Part shown: positions 31,989 to 35,766 of the stretch, one piece after another
How positions within the stretch are numbered: the stretch's first letter is position 1
How the letters are laid out: each line of letters starts with the position of its first letter
Source: Treponema sp. UBA6367
GTDB lineage: Bacteria; Spirochaetota; Spirochaetia; Treponematales; Treponemataceae
Assembly (NCBI GenBank): GCA_002437725.1
Contig: DJRF01000025.1
Location: 217,840 to 253,605, forward strand
Length of the DNA: 35,766 nucleotides
Reading direction: 5' to 3'
Position numbers and translations under genes: made by a program
The notes under the pieces: model-generated
Database searches by the model: none
Seen by the model: only the letters and a program-made list of their open reading frames with translations
What the model was told of the DNA's origin: nothing

Positions 31989-33695
31989 CTAAAAATCCTG
32001 CTTTATTTTATTTGCTTCTGTACCCTTGTCTTTTTCGCGAATTTCCACGCGGCGGATTTTTCCGCTTATGGTCTTTGGAAGCTCTTTTACAAATTCATAA
32101 ATTCTAGGACATTTGTACATAGCCGTATTTTCTTTTGCAAAAGTAGAGATTATAGTTTCCATTTCTTTTGGATTTTTATCTTCATAACCGGCAGAAAGAA
32201 CAATTGTTGCTTTTACAGCCATTCCTCGCTTTGCATCTTCAACGCCAGTAACTGCACATTCCAGGACGGCAGGATGCTTTTGCAAAACCGACTCAACTTC
32301 AAACGGACTGATTCTGTATCCAGAAGACTTAATAATATCATCTTTTCTACCTACAAACCAAATGTAACCGTCGCTGTCTTTGTAAACATTGTCGCCAGTG
32401 TGGTACACACCGCCATCAAAAGCTGCAGCTGTAAGCGAAACGTCTTTATAATATCCCATAAGAAGTCCAAAAGGATGACCGTTTTCTACGTGAATACAAA
32501 GCTCGCCAACTTCGCCGACTGGAACAGATTTGCCGTTTATATCAAGAACGTCAACATCGTAAAGAGGATTTGGAAGTCCCATTGAACCTGGTTTTACAGG
32601 AGTTTCAAGAAAGTTTCCGCAAATTATTGTAGATTCCGACTGACCATAGCCTTCGTAAATCTTTTTTCCTGTTTGTTCATACCACTTATTAAAAACCTCG
32701 CCGTTCAACGCTTCGCCAGCTGTGCTAAAGCGAGTGCATTTTGTCAAATCGTACTTTGACAAATCCTGGCGAACAAGGAATCTGTAGACTGTAGGAGGAG
32801 CGCAGAAAGTTGTAAGTCCATATTTTGAAATCAACTGAAGCATTTTATCCGGCTTAAGCATATTCATGTCGTAAACAAACAACGCTGTTCCTGCAAGCCA
32901 CTGGCCGTAGAGTTTTCCCCAAGTGGCTTTTGCCCAGCCAGTTTCGGCAATTGTAAGATGAAGACCATCTTCCACAACGCAGTGCCAATACTTTGCAGTC
33001 ATTATATGTCCAATTGGATAAAGGAAATTTTGAATTACCATCTTTGGATAGCCAGATGTTCCCGACGTAAAATACAAAAGCATTGGATCTTCATTATGAG
33101 TTGCAGCCTCTCCTACAGGACGAGGAAATTCTGCCGGCATTTTTTCATATTCTTCGTGAAAAGAAATCCAGCCTTCGCGCTTTTCTTTTCCGACTGTCGC
33201 AAGAAGTTTTACGGTAGGGGATTTCGGCATAGCCTTTTCAATTTCATCAAGAACGTGCGGATTGTTATAAGAAATTATCATTTTTACTTCGGCAGCGTTT
33301 GTTCTGTATTCAATATCTGCCTGAAGAAGCTGGTCTGTTGCCGGTATTACAATGGCTCCTATGCGATGAAGAGCCGGCATAAGAAACCACCATTCGTAAC
33401 GGCGGCGCAAAATAAGCATAACGGTGTCGCCTTTTTTAATTCCTACAGAGGTAAGCCAATAAGCAGCCTTTTTTGATTCTCGCGAAATGTCATCAAATGT
33501 AAAAGTATATTCTTCTCCGTTGTCATCAAGCCAGACCAAAGCTCTTTTTCCAGGAAATTCCGTAGCGTAGCGATCCACAACATCATAAGCAAAATTAAAA
33601 TTTTCTGGAGCTTTTAGTTTACAGTTCTTTTTTAAATCTTCGTAGTCTTTAAACTCTCTGTCTTCAACTAAATAATCATGATACAAAGCAGACAT
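31989..33695 (-). CDS. AMP-forming acyl-CoA synthetase
   Basis: This 568-residue ANL-superfamily ligase activates a carboxylic acid to its CoA thioester through an acyl-adenylate. It shows the P-loop YFTSGTSGYPKM, the YGQSES adenine motif and YHTGDN, then FVGRKDDIIKSSGYRIS. The C-terminal catalytic lysine lies in SGKIRR. The overall pattern is closest to medium-chain (ACSM-like) synthetases rather than acetyl-CoA synthetase, but the acid is inference. GGGAGG lies 6 bases before the ATG. It heads an operon with fabF and fabV, suggesting recycling or uptake of fatty acids. A palindrome covers its predicted transcription start. Confidence 0.9.
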   Translation of the reverse strand: MSALYHDYLVEDREFKDYEDLKKNCKLKAPENFNFAYDVVDRYATEFPGKRALVWLDDNGEEYTFTFDDISRESKKAAYWLTSVGIKKGDTVMLILRRRYEWWFLMPALHRIGAIVIPATDQLLQADIEYRTNAAEVKMIISYNNPHVLDEIEKAMPKSPTVKLLATVGKEKREGWISFHEEYEKMPAEFPRPVGEAATHNEDPMLLYFTSGTSGYPKMVIQNFLYPIGHIMTAKYWHCVVEDGLHLTIAETGWAKATWGKLYGQWLAGTALFVYDMNMLKPDKMLQLISKYGLTTFCAPPTVYRFLVRQDLSKYDLTKCTRFSTAGEALNGEVFNKWYEQTGKKIYEGYGQSESTIICGNFLETPVKPGSMGLPNPLYDVDVLDINGKSVPVGEVGELCIHVENGHPFGLLMGYYKDVSLTAAAFDGGVYHTGDNVYKDSDGYIWFVGRKDDIIKSSGYRISPFEVESVLQKHPAVLECAVTGVEDAKRGMAVKATIVLSAGYEDKNPKEMETIISTFAKENTAMYKCPRIYEFVKELPKTISGKIRRVEIREKDKGTEANKIKQDF

Positions 33696-33710
33696 CTAAT
33701 GCCTCCCATA

Positions 33711-33733
33711 AACAGTTTACAACGCAAACTGTT
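33711..33733. promoter_or_regulatory. Palindrome at the acyl-CoA synthetase transcription start (candidate operator)
   Basis: AACAGTTT and AAACTGTT are perfect 8-base inverted arms around a 7-base centre. They lie between the -10 and the GGGAGG ribosome binding site, covering the predicted start of the minus-strand transcript. This could be a repressor operator or a 5'-end hairpin. Confidence 0.5.
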
Positions 33734-33738
33734 AAAAT

Positions 33739-33768
33739 ATAATAAGGTTTAACCCAAATATAAAACAA
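33739..33768 (-). promoter_or_regulatory. Acyl-CoA synthetase promoter (TTGTTT-18-TATTAT)
   Basis: On the minus strand, TTGTTT (33763-33768) and TATTAT (33739-33744) are 18 bases apart. A short palindrome GGTTTAACC (33746-33754) lies in the spacer. An overlapping TATATT (33736-33741) is an alternative -10. Confidence 0.5.
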
Positions 33769-33865
33769 CATTTGAACAATTAGACACACAGAAAAAAGCT
33801 TAGTTGCATCAAAACCGTGTATATTGTCATTTTAACAAATTTTGTCATAATAGTCTATATTTTTG

Positions 33866-33885
33866 CTAAAAACTCAATTTTTGAC
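33866..33885. repeat. Degenerate half copy of the palindromic repeat
   Basis: CTAAAAACTCAATTTTTGAC resembles the right arm of the family (AAAACTCGAAATTTGA) with substitutions. No left arm is visible. Confidence 0.4.
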
Positions 33886-33933
33886 CTAAATATTAAGACT
33901 GACTAAATTGATACAAAACATTTACAAACATTG

Positions 33934-33962
33934 TTTTCAACTAGCATTAGTTTTGATATAAT
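33934..33962 (+). promoter_or_regulatory. Promoter of the pseudouridine synthase gene (TTTTCA-17-TATAAT)
   Basis: A perfect TATAAT (33957-33962), preceded by TGA, ends exactly 6 bases before the ATG at 33969. The -35 TTTTCA is moderate at 17 bases. No ribosome binding site is present, so the mRNA should be leaderless. Confidence 0.7.
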
Positions 33963-33968
33963 CAAAAT

Positions 33969-34715
33969 ATGAAAAAAACACCTGACTATACATTAATTTT
34001 TCAAGATGAAAATATAGTAGTTCTAAACAAACGCTCTGGGTTGCTAGTTGCAGCAGACCGATACGACACAGAAGCTCCAAGATTAGACCTTGAAGCGGAA
34101 AAAGAATTCGGGAAATTATTTGCCGTACATAGAATTGATAAAGATACAAGCGGAATTGTAATTTACGCAAAAAATCCAGAATCGCATAAAAAACTTTCAA
34201 TGCAGTTTCAAGAACGAGAAGCAGAAAAAATCTATCATTGCTTGGTTTATGGGCATCCTTTGTGGGAAAATCTAAAAGTAAATTTGCCGCTTCTTCCTGA
34301 CGGAGACATTCGCCACAGAACAGTTGTAAACAAAAGATTTGGAAAACCGTCTTTAACAGAATTCACACTCATAGGAACGTGCGGACCTTACTCCTGGATT
34401 GAAGCGAAGCCAAAAACAGGGCGAACCCATCAAATAAGAGTACATCTTGCGGAAAACGGACTTTCTATTGTTTGCGACCCGTTGTACAGCGGAAACCAAA
34501 AACCAGTGCGGCTAAGCGAAATTAAACGCCGTTGGAACGGTGATGAATATGAAGAAAGACCATTATTAAGCCGGCTTGCGTTGCACGCGTACAAACTTAC
34601 AATAAAATCTCCATCAAATGACGAAAAAATAACTTTTACAGCTCCGTATCCAAAAGACTTAGACGCAACAAGAAAACAACTTGCAAAAATCTTCGGAGTT
34701 GACCCTTTGGCATAG
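33969..34715 (+). CDS. RluA-family RNA pseudouridine synthase
   Basis: This 248-residue enzyme isomerises uridine to pseudouridine in rRNA or tRNA. The catalytic motif H56-R-I-D59-K-D-T-S-G holds the essential aspartate. It is followed by the family blocks KIYHCLVYG, GRTHQIRVHL and CDPLY. There is no N-terminal S4 domain, as in the short RluA/TruC-like members, so the target site cannot be named. Translation starts without a ribosome binding site. The omptin-like gene begins 8 bases after the stop and is probably on the same transcript. Confidence 0.9.
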   Translation: MKKTPDYTLIFQDENIVVLNKRSGLLVAADRYDTEAPRLDLEAEKEFGKLFAVHRIDKDTSGIVIYAKNPESHKKLSMQFQEREAEKIYHCLVYGHPLWENLKVNLPLLPDGDIRHRTVVNKRFGKPSLTEFTLIGTCGPYSWIEAKPKTGRTHQIRVHLAENGLSIVCDPLYSGNQKPVRLSEIKRRWNGDEYEERPLLSRLALHAYKLTIKSPSNDEKITFTAPYPKDLDATRKQLAKIFGVDPLA

Positions 34716-34723
34716 TTTTATAA

Positions 34724-35737
34724 ATGAAAAGACAATTTTTTTGGGTTGCTACAGTATTTTTTTTCTTCATCGCGATTGAAAAAACAAACGCAGCAAATGC
34801 AAATTTTTCGTTTACCCAGTTTTGCGGTTTTAGAAAAGGCGCAATAAACGAATACGTACTTGAAAAAAACAGTTCTGGCGACCTAAAAAAACTTAGTCAA
34901 TTAAAATGGGAACTTAATCCTGCGTTTTACACAGGAATTGCGAGCACGCTTTCGTTCGACTTTGGAAAAAAAAATAGAAATCAAATTGGAATGCAGCCAT
35001 TTTTTGCCTGGTTCGGAAGTTTTCCAAGCGGAAAGATGTACGATTCAGATTGGATAGATTTAAATGATGTAAAAAATATCTATTCTATAAGCGAAAATTT
35101 TATAGATACAGGTTTATTTGCGGGGCTTAATTTATTTTGGAAGTATTCCCCTTTAAAAATATTTGCATTTTCGATTGAAGCAAAGTTTCAATATGATTAT
35201 ATCCACTTTGAAGCGAAAAATGGTTACGGCTGGTATGGAGATGCCGAACACAGTTCAACCGGAACAAATGTTTCTTACGATAGTTCAGCGGCAAAATTTA
35301 TGCCTTCAGGAAAACTGTTCGGAATTGCGTATAAAAAAAGACTTTATTCAACTTGGATTTCTGCGCAAGCAATTTTTTTTCCATTTAACTATGCAACTTT
35401 AAAACTTGGAGCAGGGATTTCGCCTTTTGCACATTTTTCTTCAATAGATAAGCACTACAATAACAATGGAGGAAACTTCTACAGAGACGTTGCAAATGCT
35501 CTTTTTTGTCAAGGAAGTTTTTTTACTTCTATTGATATACACAATTCTTTAAAAACGTTGATTTTTTCTTTTTCCGCAAATAAAAGTTTTTCGCCGATGC
35601 TAATAGGACTTTCATATATTGGTAACTCTTCAGCAGGACCTTTTCATTTAAATTCTGTAAAAAGCGGCGGCGACATAAACTACTGGGACTTTACTTTTTC
35701 ATTAACAATTAAGCCAAGCAGAAAAACCACATTGTAA
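34724..35737 (+). CDS. Omptin-family outer-membrane protease
   Basis: This 337-residue protein matches the omptins, ten-stranded outer-membrane barrel proteases. A signal peptide ends near TNA-ANA (residues 21-26). The stretch GAINEYVL...KLSQLKWELNPAF parallels OmpT GKTKERVY...KVSQLDWKFNNAA. The catalytic pairs are both present: D107-S-D109 in YDSDWID equals OmpT D83/D85, and D242-K-H244 in DKHY equals D210/H212. The S1 pocket Glu27 appears kept as E43, while Asp208 appears to be Ser240, so cleavage preference may differ from OmpT. The length is about 20 residues more than mature OmpT plus signal, and an 8-residue polar tail follows the last strand. No ribosome binding site is seen. Omptins are mainly known from Gammaproteobacteria. 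Confidence 0.85.
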   Translation: MKRQFFWVATVFFFFIAIEKTNAANANFSFTQFCGFRKGAINEYVLEKNSSGDLKKLSQLKWELNPAFYTGIASTLSFDFGKKNRNQIGMQPFFAWFGSFPSGKMYDSDWIDLNDVKNIYSISENFIDTGLFAGLNLFWKYSPLKIFAFSIEAKFQYDYIHFEAKNGYGWYGDAEHSSTGTNVSYDSSAAKFMPSGKLFGIAYKKRLYSTWISAQAIFFPFNYATLKLGAGISPFAHFSSIDKHYNNNGGNFYRDVANALFCQGSFFTSIDIHNSLKTLIFSFSANKSFSPMLIGLSYIGNSSAGPFHLNSVKSGGDINYWDFTFSLTIKPSRKTTL

Positions 35738-35766
35738 CAAAATTCCTGGTACCATAATGAAGTACA

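Noticed and set aside
31950..32585. 211-codon plus-strand frame opposite the acyl-CoA synthetase
   Set aside because: It is antisense to conserved ANL motifs and has no plausible domain or start signal.

Overview
The window looks like a chromosomal segment of a Treponema-type spirochete. The evidence is an AT-rich sequence, a FlaB core flagellin behind a sigma-28-like promoter, a FabV/Ter-type enoyl reductase, a spirochete-style lipoprotein signal, and several outer-membrane barrel proteins. Species cannot be assigned from sequence reading alone. No phage, integrase, transposase, CRISPR array or rRNA is visible.

Layout. 1-10114: a DTW-domain tRNA modification gene; trxB followed by a secreted GH3 hexosaminidase; a glycine riboswitch controlling a Na+/alanine-glycine symporter, transcribed divergently from trxB; and the glycogen-degradation pair glgX and glgP. 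10159-13605: era, rubrerythrin, thioredoxin and flaB. 13750-17080: a barrel-like protein overlapping a lipoprotein phosphoesterase, then three little-known genes on the other strand (a zinc-ribbon membrane protein, a remote ThyX-like protein and a HdeD/DUF308 membrane protein). 17262-18767: a three-tRNA operon (Ser-TGA, Ser-GCT, Arg-GCG), then pheA behind a candidate Phe-rich leader peptide. 18818-22913: a ThrE-type exporter divergent from a complete biotin ECF transporter (bioY-bioM-bioN), dCMP deaminase, and SRP RNA. 23123-29121: pyrB-pyrI-pyrC, and a 1027-residue predicted outer-membrane protein carrying a metallopeptidase motif. 29293-33695: an acyl-CoA synthetase, fabF and fabV operon. 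33969-35737: an RluA-family pseudouridine synthase, followed by an omptin-family outer-membrane protease with its catalytic residues conserved.

Regulation is unusually readable. Many promoters have hexamers exactly 17 bp apart, often with a TGA before the -10. At least seven genes have the -10 only 6-9 bases from the start codon and no Shine-Dalgarno, which predicts leaderless or near-leaderless mRNAs. Other genes (glgP, rbr, flaB, trxA, acs, fabV, pyrI) have clear purine-rich ribosome binding sites.

Almost every larger gap holds a copy of a palindromic repeat, with arms near AAACTTCGAGTTTT/AAAACTCGAAGTTT around a short CGCT...AGCG or GCTTACGC core. Two other short dispersed repeats are each present twice. 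The strongest candidates for new biology are the spirochete omptin, the peptidase-barrel fusion, the leaderless promoter class, the Phe-rich leader before pheA, and the ThyX-like protein.
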